Part shown: positions 7,508 through 13,738 of the stretch, in pieces | How the letters are laid out: each line of letters opens with the position of its first letter | Numbering within the stretch: position 1 is the stretch's first letter | DNA from: Pseudomonadota bacterium | GTDB taxonomy: Bacteria > Pseudomonadota > Alphaproteobacteria > Sphingomonadales > Sphingomonadaceae | Direction: 5' to 3' | Assembly: GCA_023386135.1 (NCBI GenBank) | Contig: JAEWKG010000108.1 | Coordinates: 1-14,858 of the forward strand | DNA length: 14,858 bases | Notes under the pieces: model-generated | The model's database searches: none | The model's input: only the letters and a program-made list of their open reading frames with translations | Told to the model about the DNA's origin: nothing | Position numbers and translations under genes: made by a program

Positions 7508-7758
7508 GCGGGCGGCGTCCGCCATTTACGCGCCAGGACCTGCGGGACGATGAACGCGTCCGCGAGACCAACGGCGATGAACACGTAGCCGATGAGGTGG
7601 TTTGTCTCGCCCGCGAAGTCGATCACGTCGCGCACCAGCAGGATGCCCAGCACCACCAGCGCCACGCCGGCGATGCGCGCGGTCTGGATCGTCATCCAGC
7701 GCGCCTTCGCGACATCGTCGGACACCGGCGCGCGATCTTCGGGCGGGCGGCTAGCCAT
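7504..7758 (-). CDS. Small two-helix membrane protein of unknown function
   Basis: 84-residue protein that I do not assign to a named family. The N-terminal 25 residues are polar (MASRPPEDRAPVSDDVAKAR). Two hydrophobic stretches follow, about 26-43 (TARIAGVALVVLGILLV) and about 55-73 (LIGYVFIAVGLADAFIVPQV), joined by a short loop with VIDFAGETNH. A basic tail (LARKWRTPPA) ends it. A hairpin in the inner membrane with both ends in the cytoplasm is the simplest model. The gene overlaps the HAD gene by 8 bp and the ATP12 gene by 4 bp. This tight packing and the good codon pattern argue that it is real. Its position suggests co-expression with ATP12, but a functional link is only inference. Confidence 0.82.
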   Translation of the reverse strand: MASRPPEDRAPVSDDVAKARWMTIQTARIAGVALVVLGILLVRDVIDFAGETNHLIGYVFIAVGLADAFIVPQVLARKWRTPPA

Positions 7759-8401
7759 CGAGCATCGCCTTCAGTTCCTCCACGGTTTCCGCCACGCCGT
7801 CCGCACCGGCGGCGATCAGTTCCTCGGCGCTGTGATAACCCCACGCGACCCCGATCGCGCGCACCCCGGCGGCGCGGGCCATGGCCATATCGAAGGTGGT
7901 GTCGCCGATCATCACCGCTTCCTGCGGCGTCGCGCCGGCTTCGACCAGCGCGGCCTCCAGCATCGCGGGGTGCGGCTTCGACGGGTGGCGGTCGGAGGTT
8001 TGCAGGGTGGCGAATGCGCCGCTGAGGCCGTGCGTGGCAAGCAGCCCTGCCAGCCCGCGGTCGGACTTGCCGGTCGCCACGCCGAGCGTCCAGCCGTCGG
8101 CCACGAGTTCGGCGATGAGCCCGGCCATGCCCTCGAACAGCGGCTCTTCCAGCGTTCCTGCGGTACGCGCGGCGAAGAACGCCTGTTTGTAGGCGGCGAC
8201 GACTGCGCTTTGCGCGTCATTGTCGGCATCGGGCGCGAGGTTGCGCACCGCGACGGGCAGGCTCAGGCCTACGATGCGGCGCACGGCGTTGTTCGGCGGT
8301 GGAACGAGACCGCACGCGGTGAACGCGCCGGCCATCGCCGCGCAAATCGCCGCCTGCCCATCCGCCAGGGTGCCGTCGCAATCGAAGACCGCGAGCTTCA
8401 C
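7751..8401 (-). CDS. HAD-family hydrolase, phosphoglycolate phosphatase-like
   Basis: Cytoplasmic haloacid dehalogenase-superfamily phosphatase of 216 residues. All four HAD motifs are present: DCDGT at 7-11 with nucleophile D7 and acid/base D9, T110 in VATGKSD, K142 in SKPHP, and GDTTFD at 166-171 with D167 and D171 for Mg2+ binding. An alpha-helical cap (about 15-90) between motifs I and II places it in the Gph/PGMB-like subgroup. The substrate could be phosphoglycolate or another small phosphomonoester and cannot be read from the sequence. The start is the GTG at 8401, because HAD motif I begins six residues later and the GTG overlaps the preceding stop as GTGA. The longer open frame to 8602 is Arg/Ala-rich shadow sequence over the PaiB-like gene. 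It overlaps the next gene by 8 bp. Confidence 0.93.
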   Translation of the reverse strand: MKLAVFDCDGTLADGQAAICAAMAGAFTACGLVPPPNNAVRRIVGLSLPVAVRNLAPDADNDAQSAVVAAYKQAFFAARTAGTLEEPLFEGMAGLIAELVADGWTLGVATGKSDRGLAGLLATHGLSGAFATLQTSDRHPSKPHPAMLEAALVEAGATPQEAVMIGDTTFDMAMARAAGVRAIGVAWGYHSAEELIAAGADGVAETVEELKAMLDG

Positions 8402-8997
8402 GTGACCAGCGTCCGCATCAGTTGCGCCAGCGCCGGCGCGCCCGAGGCTTCGAGCCCGGCGGCGATCGTCTCGCGCTCGGCGGGCGATTTCTTCTGCGAC
8501 AGCTTGATCGTCGGCCGCCAAGCCAGCACTTCGAGTTCGAACCCGACGATCGCGCCGACCAGCTTGCGCCACATATCGGGCGGGGTTTCCTCCGCCCGCC
8601 ACGCTTCGCCCGCGACGCGCCCCTCGTGCCGCAGGATCAGCGCGTGGAGCAGGCCTTCGAGGCCATCGCTGTCCATCCGCCTGACGCGGCCTTCCAATTC
8701 CAGTGCGACGTAGTCCCAGGTCGGCACCGTCGCGCGATCGGCATACCAGCGTGGGCTGACATAGGCGTCCGGTCCATTGACGGTCACCAGAGCGGTCCCG
8801 CCATCGAGCCAGCGGGTCAGGGCGTTGCCACGCGAGAGATGGAACTGGACCGCGCCGTCACCGGTCGACAGCAGCGGCGTGTGCGCGACCCGCGGCCCGT
8901 CAGTCGTGGTCATGAACACCATGCCGAAGCCGATCTCGTCGATCAGCGCTTCGAGCAGGGGCCGGTCCTCGCTGCGGAACAGCGGGTTGGGGTGCAT
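8398..8997 (-). CDS. PaiB-like FMN-binding protein (putative negative transcriptional regulator family)
   Basis: 199-residue protein of the FMN-binding negative transcriptional regulator family, named after Bacillus subtilis PaiB. It has a split-barrel flavin-binding fold. Family segments seen are the N-terminal MHPNPLFRSED, FHLSRGNAL (52-60), the strongly conserved GPDAYVSPRWYADRATVPTWDY (75-96), and GAIVGFELEV and TIKLSQKKSP (148-157, 163-172). Despite the family name, no helix-turn-helix is evident. A flavin-dependent or haem-related enzymatic role is as likely as DNA binding. B. subtilis PaiB affects sporulation and degradative enzymes, and that role does not transfer to this organism. 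The ATG overlaps the pseudouridine synthase stop by one base (TGATG), and the TGA overlaps the HAD GTG start by four. Confidence 0.9.
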   Translation of the reverse strand: MHPNPLFRSEDRPLLEALIDEIGFGMVFMTTTDGPRVAHTPLLSTGDGAVQFHLSRGNALTRWLDGGTALVTVNGPDAYVSPRWYADRATVPTWDYVALELEGRVRRMDSDGLEGLLHALILRHEGRVAGEAWRAEETPPDMWRKLVGAIVGFELEVLAWRPTIKLSQKKSPAERETIAAGLEASGAPALAQLMRTLVT

Positions 8998-10130
8998 CAG
9001 CGGCGGCCCTTCGGGGCGGGCTTGCGGCTGGGCTTGGGCGCGTCCTTGCGCCCGCGCCGGGTCGGCTTGCTCTTGCGCACCTGCTTGGCGTGCGCCCTCG
9101 CGGCCTGCTTCTTCTCCTCGCGCGTCCGTTCGGGCGGGCCTTCGGTGGGCGAGGCGTCGCTCAGGCTCTCGTCGAAGCCCATTTGCACCATGCTCGCCGC
9201 GAAATGCTCGGGTAGCGGGGCGGTGACGTCGAGCTTGTCGCCATCCGGGTGGTCGATGATCAGGCGCCGCGCGTGGAGGTGCATCTTGCGGCTGACGCTG
9301 CCCGTCAGGAACGCCTCCTGCCCGCCATACTTGCCGTCGCCGACGATCGGGTGGCCGATCGCGGCCATGTGCGCGCGAAGCTGATGCGTGCGCCCGGTGA
9401 GTGGTTCGAGCTCAACCCAGGCGGCGGCGTTGCCGGCGCGCTCGACCACGCGATAGCGGGTCTTGGCGGCCTGGCCGTTCTCCTCGTCGACATGCATTTT
9501 TTCGCCGCCGGTGCCCGGCTGCTTGGCGAGCGGGGCGTCGATCAGGCCGTGGCCCACGTCAGGGACGCCGGTGACCAGTGCCCAGTAGATCTTCTTCGCC
9601 GAACGGCCCGAGAACCGCTTGGAGAAGAACGCAGCGCTGCCGGGGGTGCGGGCGATCAGCAGGACGCCGCTGGTGTCTTTGTCGAGCCGGTGGACGAGGC
9701 GGGGGCGCGGTGCGTCGCCGGCGACGAAAGCATCGAGCAGGCCGTCGACGTGGCTGTGCGTCTTGGTCCCGCCCTGTGTCGCGAGGCCGGGCGGCTTGTT
9801 GAGCACGATCGCCGACGGGGTCTTCTCGAGCACCATCGCCTCGGCCTCGGCGACCTCATCGGGCGAAAGTTCGCGCCGCTTCGGTGCGGCCTTGCCCTTC
9901 GGCGGGTCCCCGCCGGGCGGCACACGGAGGACTTGGCCCGCGTTCACCCGGTCCTCCGGCTTGGCGCGCTTGCCGTCGAGGCGGATCTGCCCGGTGCGCG
10001 CCCAGCGGCTGACGGTGGCGAAGCCGATCTGCGGCAGGTGCCGCTTGAACCACCGGTCGAGCCGCGCGCCGTCGTCGTCGGGCGCAATGGTGAACTGGCG
10101 GACGTCGCTTGAAGAGGAGGGGGTACTCAT
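8997..10130 (-). CDS. RluA-family rRNA pseudouridine synthase, RluC-like, with basic C-terminal tail
   Basis: 377-residue RNA pseudouridine synthase, probably modifying 23S rRNA. Residues about 12-72 are an S4 RNA-binding domain (DGARLDRWFKRHLPQIGFATV, then GQIRLDGKRAKPEDRVNAGQVLRVPP). The catalytic domain follows from about 105, with IVLNKPPGLATQGG and the active-site motif HRLDKDTSG at 147-155, catalytic Asp150. LEPLTGRTHQLRAH (241-254) and HPIVGDGKYGG (260-270) are the other family motifs. Residues about 335-377 form a Lys/Arg/Ala/Pro-rich, probably disordered tail that likely adds nonspecific RNA affinity. The S4 domain with this motif set fits the RluC/RluD group; RluC is the better guess from alphaproteobacterial homologues, but the target uridines are not determined. 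The ATG at 10130 overlaps the crcB stop in ATGA. The frame running on to 10568 is crcB antisense-type shadow. Confidence 0.94.
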   Translation of the reverse strand: MSTPSSSSDVRQFTIAPDDDGARLDRWFKRHLPQIGFATVSRWARTGQIRLDGKRAKPEDRVNAGQVLRVPPGGDPPKGKAAPKRRELSPDEVAEAEAMVLEKTPSAIVLNKPPGLATQGGTKTHSHVDGLLDAFVAGDAPRPRLVHRLDKDTSGVLLIARTPGSAAFFSKRFSGRSAKKIYWALVTGVPDVGHGLIDAPLAKQPGTGGEKMHVDEENGQAAKTRYRVVERAGNAAAWVELEPLTGRTHQLRAHMAAIGHPIVGDGKYGGQEAFLTGSVSRKMHLHARRLIIDHPDGDKLDVTAPLPEHFAASMVQMGFDESLSDASPTEGPPERTREEKKQAARAHAKQVRKSKPTRRGRKDAPKPSRKPAPKGRR

Positions 10131-10534
10131 GCCGCGAGTCGCATGACGATGAGGCCGAGATAGAGCCCGGTCAGGCCCGCGAGCAGCGAGATCGCGCCGT
10201 ACGCGAAGGCAAGCCCGCCTTGTCCGCGCTCGATCAGGAGCATCAATTCGAGGCTGAAGCTCGAGAAGGTTGTAAACCCGCCGAGCAGGCCTACGCCCAC
10301 CAGCAGCCGCCACTGCTCGCCTCCGGTGCCGAACCGGGCGAGCCAGCCCGCCAGCAGGCCCATCGCCAGGCTGCCGCTGACGTTGACGGTCAGCGTCGCC
10401 CACGGGAACGCGGTCACGGCCCCGGGGCCGAGCAGCGCCGTCAGCCAGCGGCCGACCTGGTAGCGCAGCACCGCGCCGGCGCCGCCACCGGCGAACACCA
10501 TCGCACTGGCGGCAAAGGGGGAGGGCGCGTTCAT
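10127..10534 (-). CDS. crcB: Fluoride channel CrcB/Fluc
   Basis: 135-residue inner-membrane fluoride channel that exports F- passively. Fluc proteins work as dual-topology dimers with four helices per subunit. Four hydrophobic segments are visible, around 10-30, 43-66, 76-102 and 108-131. Family motifs are GGGAGAVLRYQVGRW (16-30), TLTVNVSGS with the pore asparagine N51 (48-55), and GGFTTFSSFSLE (85-96), which holds the phenylalanine-box residues F90 and F93. It is a single full-length gene, so a homodimer is expected, unlike the paired crcB genes of some Gram-positives. It is the first gene of the seven-gene cluster, and its stop overlaps the pseudouridine synthase start. I saw no convincing fluoride riboswitch in the upstream 200 bp. 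No clear Shine-Dalgarno sequence is apparent upstream. Confidence 0.95.
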   Translation of the reverse strand: MNAPSPFAASAMVFAGGGAGAVLRYQVGRWLTALLGPGAVTAFPWATLTVNVSGSLAMGLLAGWLARFGTGGEQWRLLVGVGLLGGFTTFSSFSLELMLLIERGQGGLAFAYGAISLLAGLTGLYLGLIVMRLAA

Positions 10535-10734
10535 GCGCGGGCCTTAGCGGCGAGGGCGGGCGATGCAAAGGACGAGCGCAAGGGTTGCAGAATCGCCATT
10601 GCCGAGCTAAGGGCGCCCCCGGTCACGAGGCTACCTCTCGCGGGTGTCTCGCGTTTTTCGTTACTTATCAAGGCCGCACCCCCGCCTTATCGCTCGCGGG
10701 CTCTGCGTCTTTGCTCTTGAGGTGTTGGAATTTT
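10535..10734. other. Divergent intergenic spacer between crcB and rpsU
   Basis: A 200-bp region without genes that must hold the promoters for the crcB-led operon (minus) and rpsU (plus). It is clearly less G+C-rich in its right half (TTTTTCGTTACTTATC around 10654-10669, and CTTATCG near 10686-10692). No hexamer pair stands out. TTGCAG-17-TAAGGG from 10585 is too poor to call. A small GAGG-CTA-CCTC dyad lies at about 10627-10637. Confidence 0.6.
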
Positions 10735-10941
10735 ATGCAGATCATGGTTCGCGATAACAATGTCGACCAGGCCCTTCGCGCGCTCAAGAAGAAGCTGCAG
10801 CGTGAAGGCGTGTATCGCGAAATGAAGCTGCGCCGCCACTACGAGAAGCCGAGCGAAGTGCGCGCCCGTGAAAAGGCCGCCGCCGTTCGCCGCGCCCGCA
10901 AGATGGAGCGCAAGCGGGCGGAGCGCGACGGGGTCAAGTAA
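10735..10941 (+). CDS. rpsU: 30S ribosomal protein S21
   Basis: 68-residue small-subunit ribosomal protein bS21, highly basic. It sits near the 3' end of 16S rRNA and aids initiation on mRNAs. The sequence is typical of alphaproteobacteria: VRDNNVDQALRALKKKLQREG (5-25), then MKLRRHYEKPSEVRAREKAA (30-49), and an Arg/Lys-rich end (RRARKMERKRAERDG). The start at 10735 (MQIMVRDNN) was preferred to the ATG at 10744 because alphaproteobacterial homologues usually begin MQI-VRDNN. GAGG at 10719-10722 and GGAA at 10727-10730 are possible ribosome-binding sequences, neither ideally placed. The open frame upstream to 10585 is non-coding spacer. A strong hairpin follows 30 bp after the stop. Expression is probably high. 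Confidence 0.97.
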   Translation: MQIMVRDNNVDQALRALKKKLQREGVYREMKLRRHYEKPSEVRAREKAAAVRRARKMERKRAERDGVK

Positions 10942-10970
10942 GGCTCCTTGCGAACCGCAACGCACAAAGG

Positions 10971-11003
10971 CAGCGGGGCGCGGAGAAATCCGCGCCCTTG
11001 CTG
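10971..11003 (+). terminator. Strong hairpin with GAAA loop between rpsU and the FKBP gene
   Basis: GGGCGCGGA (10976-10984) and TCCGCGCCC (10989-10997) form a perfect 9-bp stem closed by a GAAA tetraloop (10985-10988). CAGC (10971-10974) and GCTG (11000-11003) can add an outer stem across a small internal loop. What follows is TTGCTGTATC, only moderately T-rich, so termination may be partial. It could be the rpsU terminator, an attenuator allowing some read-through into the FKBP gene, or a stabiliser of the rpsU mRNA 3' end. Confidence 0.6.
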
Positions 11004-11017
11004 TATCAGGACCCGAC

Positions 11018-11605
11018 ATGACCGAGATCACCCGCGTACCGCTGCGTCCGATCGCTAAGGGGTCGCTGACCAAGCTGTGGATCGGCGTGGCAGTGGCGAT
11101 CCTGCTCGCCGCTGGCCTGGCCTGGGCCGCGCTGCCGAAGGGTGTCGAGGTGGAGACCCTGACCGAAGGCACCGGCCCACATCCGGGTGCGTCGGACGTG
11201 GTGTTCGTGCGCTATACCGGCAAGCTCGCCGATGGCACGACCTTCGACCAGTCGAAGGAGCTGCCATTCGATACCGGCGGCCTGCTGCCACAAGGCATGC
11301 CGATGCAGGTGTCGGGCGTGGTGCCCGGCTTCAGCGAAGGGCTGCAGCAGATGCAGAAGGGCGGCAAGTACCGGCTCTTCATCCCGGCCGACAAGGCGTA
11401 CGGCCACACCCCGCCCCCGGGCGCGCCGATCCCGCCCGACGCCGACCTGACCTTCGACGTCGAGCTGGTCGACTTCATGAGCGAGGCCGACGCCCAGCGC
11501 CGCTTCCAGGTGCTGCAGCAAATGATCCAGCAGCAACAGCAGAAACAGGGCGCGCAGGTGCAGCCCGGCACTGCCGCGCCGCGCGATCCGAACGGGCCGC
11601 AATAG
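11018..11605 (+). CDS. Membrane-anchored FKBP-type peptidyl-prolyl cis-trans isomerase
   Basis: 195-residue protein with a basic N-terminus, one transmembrane helix or uncleaved signal anchor (about 19-38, LWIGVAVAILLAAGLAWAAL) and an FKBP domain (about 55-153). The family residues visible are Y66 in FVRYTGKL, D77 in TTFDQS, the V-P-G-F segment at 102-105 in place of the usual V-P/I-G-W, Y128 in DKAYGH, and F146 in LTFDVELVDF. The loop HTPPPGAPIPPDADL is typical of bacterial FKBPs. The C-terminal 40 residues are Gln-rich (QQMIQQQQQKQGAQ) and probably disordered. The enzyme would act on periplasmic proteins that need proline isomerisation. The ATG at 11018 is preceded by CAGGA. It lies 76 bp after rpsU with a hairpin in between, so it may be partly co-transcribed with rpsU. 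Confidence 0.92.
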   Translation: MTEITRVPLRPIAKGSLTKLWIGVAVAILLAAGLAWAALPKGVEVETLTEGTGPHPGASDVVFVRYTGKLADGTTFDQSKELPFDTGGLLPQGMPMQVSGVVPGFSEGLQQMQKGGKYRLFIPADKAYGHTPPPGAPIPPDADLTFDVELVDFMSEADAQRRFQVLQQMIQQQQQKQGAQVQPGTAAPRDPNGPQ

Positions 11606-11631
11606 GCTTTTTCACCGGAAGCTCACCCGCC

Positions 11632-11646
11632 GCTCATGGCATGAGC
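11632..11646. promoter_or_regulatory. 15-bp perfect dyad upstream of the DUF4153-like gene
   Basis: GCTCATG-G-CATGAGC is a perfect 7-bp inverted repeat around one central base in the 86-bp spacer between the FKBP and DUF4153-like genes, 45 bp before the latter's ATG. A one-base centre is unsuited to an RNA hairpin but is the shape of a dimeric repressor site. No regulator is identified, and a chance dyad is quite possible. Confidence 0.25.
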
Positions 11647-11691
11647 CCGATCGCGCGCTAAACCCGTCGCAGCAAGCGAGGGGAACGGGCG

Positions 11692-13425
11692 ATGAGCGAT
11701 ACGCAAGTCCAGGCGACGAATGACGAATGGCCGCTGCGCCCGTGGGTGACCGCGGGCCTGCTCGGCGCTGCCGGTCTCGTCATCCACTTCACCAGCGGCG
11801 ACGAAGGCCCGCCCGACATCAAGGTCGCCTGGCGCGCGGCGCTGACCGCGCTGTTCTTCTTCGGACCGATCGCGTTCGCCTTCGCCTTCGATCGCGAGCG
11901 GTGGAAGGCGCCGCTGGCTTTTGCGGCGCTCGTCGGAGCGGTAATGGCGGGCCTCGCGTGGCGCGCTGTCGCGGGCGGCGACGACTACGCCTCCCCGCAA
12001 TACGCCTTCTTCGCCGGAGTCATCGCGACCGCGCTGGCGTTGCCCCTGTTCCAGTCAGGCTTTCACCGCACTCGCTTCGCCACGGCTTATCCGCTGGTCC
12101 ACTCCTTCGCGTGGAGCGACGCGATCATTGCGGCGGGCTCGCTCGTGTTCACCGGCGCGTCGTGGCTGCTGTTGCTGATTCTCAGCGAGCTGTTCCACCT
12201 CCTCAAGCTCGATTTCCTCAAGCACCTAATGGACGACGGGTGGTTCGGCTGGACCTGGTCGGGCGCGGCGTTCGGCGCGGCGGTCGGGACCTTGCGCAAC
12301 GAAGTGAAGATCATCGGCACGCTGCAGCGCGTGGTGATGGTGGTGATGAGCATCCTCGGCGCGCCGCTCGCGGCGGGCTTGGCGGTGTTCCTTCTCGCCA
12401 TGCTGGTCTCCGGCCCCGACGTGCTGTGGCAGGCGACCCGCAGCGCGACGCCGATCCTGCTGCTGTGCGCCGCGGGCGCGTGGCTGCTCGCCAACGCGAT
12501 CGTGCGCGATACCGACGCGGAGGCGAGCGGCAACCGGGCGCTGCGGGCCGCCGCGTTGGTCCTGGCGGTGGCGGTGCTGCCGCTGACGGTGTTCGCGGCG
12601 ATCTCGCTCGGCACCCGCATCGCGCAGCATGGCCTCAGCCCGGAGCGGCTGTGGGGCCTCGTCGCGATCGCGGTGGCGACCGCGTACGGCCTCGCCTGGC
12701 TCGTCGCGGTGGTGCGCGGCTGGCGCGGCGGCGCGTGGCGCGACTGGCTGCGGCAAGCGAACCTCCACCTCGCTGTAGTGATCTGCGGCGTGGCGCTATT
12801 CCTCGCGCTGCCGATCCTCGATTTCGGCGCGATCAGCGCGCGGCAACAGGTCGCGCGGCTGGAGACCGGCAAGGTCTCCGCCAAGACCTTTGACTACGAT
12901 GCGCTGCGGTGGGACTTCGGCGCCCCTGGCCGGCGCGCCTTGGCGCGGCTGAGCAAGAGCAGTGATGCGACTGTTGCCGATCTTGCCGGACTAGCAGCGA
13001 AACAACGCGAACGTGTCTGGCCGGGATCTGCCGAAAGACCCTACATCGAGCCAAATCAAATTAATCTACGGTTGCAGCCCGAAGATCCCGTTCTCCGAGA
13101 AGAGGTAATCGAATACTTGCGAGTTAATCGATGGGATTGCGCGGATCGGTGCGTGGTGATTGACCTCGGCCTTGCCGCGGATGGCGCGCGCGAGGTGGCG
13201 TTGGTGACAGGCATAGATTACTTCCGCATCAGGTTTTCAAAGCAGGGCGGCGGCGGGGTACAAGTCCCGACGACAAAGGCGCGACCGTTTGAGCCGCTAA
13301 CTGCCAACTCGAAGGTGGAGATTCGAACCGTCCAGAGGCGATACATCATCGTCGATGGACGTCCCATCGGCGCGCCGCTCGATGAAGTTAGTAACTCGCT
13401 TGAAGGCACCCCGCCGCCCCGCTAA
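11692..13425 (+). CDS. DUF4153-like polytopic membrane protein
   Basis: 577-residue inner-membrane protein of unknown function, most like DUF4153-domain proteins. About ten to twelve hydrophobic segments lie between residues 18 and 380 (for example 45-66, 74-92, 103-120, 143-165, 215-240, 253-270, 285-306, 318-341, 358-376). The segment HGLSPERLWGLVAIAVATAYGL (313-334) is the best family marker. Residues about 381-577 form a soluble, probably extracytoplasmic domain with W482, C483 and C487 in RWDCADRCVVIDLG. GAGGGGA at 11678-11684 is a good Shine-Dalgarno sequence 7 bp before the ATG and fixes the start. The 3' part, from about 12955, drops to roughly 58% G+C by hand count (12961-13380) against about 73-78% in sampled 60-base lines upstream. 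GatC starts 10 bp after the stop. The family call is moderate, and no biochemical role is known to me. Confidence 0.82.
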   Translation: MSDTQVQATNDEWPLRPWVTAGLLGAAGLVIHFTSGDEGPPDIKVAWRAALTALFFFGPIAFAFAFDRERWKAPLAFAALVGAVMAGLAWRAVAGGDDYASPQYAFFAGVIATALALPLFQSGFHRTRFATAYPLVHSFAWSDAIIAAGSLVFTGASWLLLLILSELFHLLKLDFLKHLMDDGWFGWTWSGAAFGAAVGTLRNEVKIIGTLQRVVMVVMSILGAPLAAGLAVFLLAMLVSGPDVLWQATRSATPILLLCAAGAWLLANAIVRDTDAEASGNRALRAAALVLAVAVLPLTVFAAISLGTRIAQHGLSPERLWGLVAIAVATAYGLAWLVAVVRGWRGGAWRDWLRQANLHLAVVICGVALFLALPILDFGAISARQQVARLETGKVSAKTFDYDALRWDFGAPGRRALARLSKSSDATVADLAGLAAKQRERVWPGSAERPYIEPNQINLRLQPEDPVLREEVIEYLRVNRWDCADRCVVIDLGLAADGAREVALVTGIDYFRIRFSKQGGGGVQVPTTKARPFEPLTANSKVEIRTVQRRYIIVDGRPIGAPLDEVSNSLEGTPPPR

Positions 13426-13435
13426 CGCCGCCGGC

Positions 13436-13738
13436 ATGTCCGTTACCCGCGAAACCGTGGCCAAGATCGCCAGCCTCGCGCGCATCCAGATGGATGACGC
13501 GGCGCTCGATCGCATGGCGCCCGAATTCAACGCCATCCTCGACTGGGTCGAGCAACTGGGCGAGGTCGACACCAGCGGGGTCGAGCCGATGACCGCGGTG
13601 ATCGAAAACCACCAGCGCCTGCGCGACGACGTGATCGACGCCGATCCGCTGACCGGCGGCGGCATCCGCGACAAGGTTCTCGCCAACGCCCCGGCGGCCG
13701 AGCACGGCTTCTTCGGCGTGCCCAAGGTGATCGAGTAG
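13436..13738 (+). CDS. gatC: Aspartyl/glutamyl-tRNA amidotransferase subunit C
   Basis: 100-residue GatC, the small subunit that wraps around and stabilises GatA in the GatCAB amidotransferase. The complex converts Glu-tRNA(Gln) to Gln-tRNA(Gln), or Asp-tRNA(Asn) to Asn-tRNA(Asn), in bacteria lacking the direct synthetases. Family segments are VTRETVAKIASLARI (3-17), EFNAILDWVEQLGEVDTSGVEPM (30-52), LRDDV (62-66) and the C-terminal GFFGVPKVIE. The ATG at 13436 matches the normal GatC N-terminus. No Shine-Dalgarno sequence precedes it and the upstream gene stops 10 bp earlier, so it may depend on translational coupling or a leader inside the upstream gene. The stop TAG is immediately followed by the gatA ATG with no gap. 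Confidence 0.96.
   Translation: MSVTRETVAKIASLARIQMDDAALDRMAPEFNAILDWVEQLGEVDTSGVEPMTAVIENHQRLRDDVIDADPLTGGGIRDKVLANAPAAEHGFFGVPKVIE

Larger units (their letters stand above)
5634..10534 (-). other. Seven-gene overlapping minus-strand operon (crcB to nhaA)
   Basis: Transcription runs from 10534 down to 5634. Every junction overlaps: crcB/rluC-like 4 bp (ATGA, 10130-10127), rluC-like/paiB-like 1 bp (TGATG, 8999-8995), paiB-like/HAD 4 bp (GTGA, 8401-8398), HAD/small membrane protein 8 bp (7758-7751), small membrane protein/ATP12 4 bp (ATGA, 7507-7504), ATP12/nhaA 4 bp (ATGA, 6812-6809). This implies one transcript with translational coupling, started in the 200-bp spacer upstream of crcB. Internal promoters cannot be excluded. 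Confidence 0.85.

Noticed and set aside
8402..8602. 67-codon N-terminal extension of the HAD protein
   Set aside because: It is an Arg/Ala-rich shadow of the PaiB-like gene. The GTG at 8401 sits six residues before HAD motif I.
10131..10568. N-terminal extension of the RluC-like protein to 10568
   Set aside because: It covers crcB in a different frame, and the extension has no S4-like or other known sequence.
10585..10612. TTGCAG-17-TAAGGG as an rpsU promoter
   Set aside because: Both hexamers match the consensus poorly and the site is over 120 bp from the start codon.
10535..10640. Fluoride riboswitch upstream of crcB
   Set aside because: The minus-strand leader was read for the conserved GG-GATGG core and pseudoknot pieces. 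Only scattered partial matches were seen. A covariance-model search for the crcB motif would decide.
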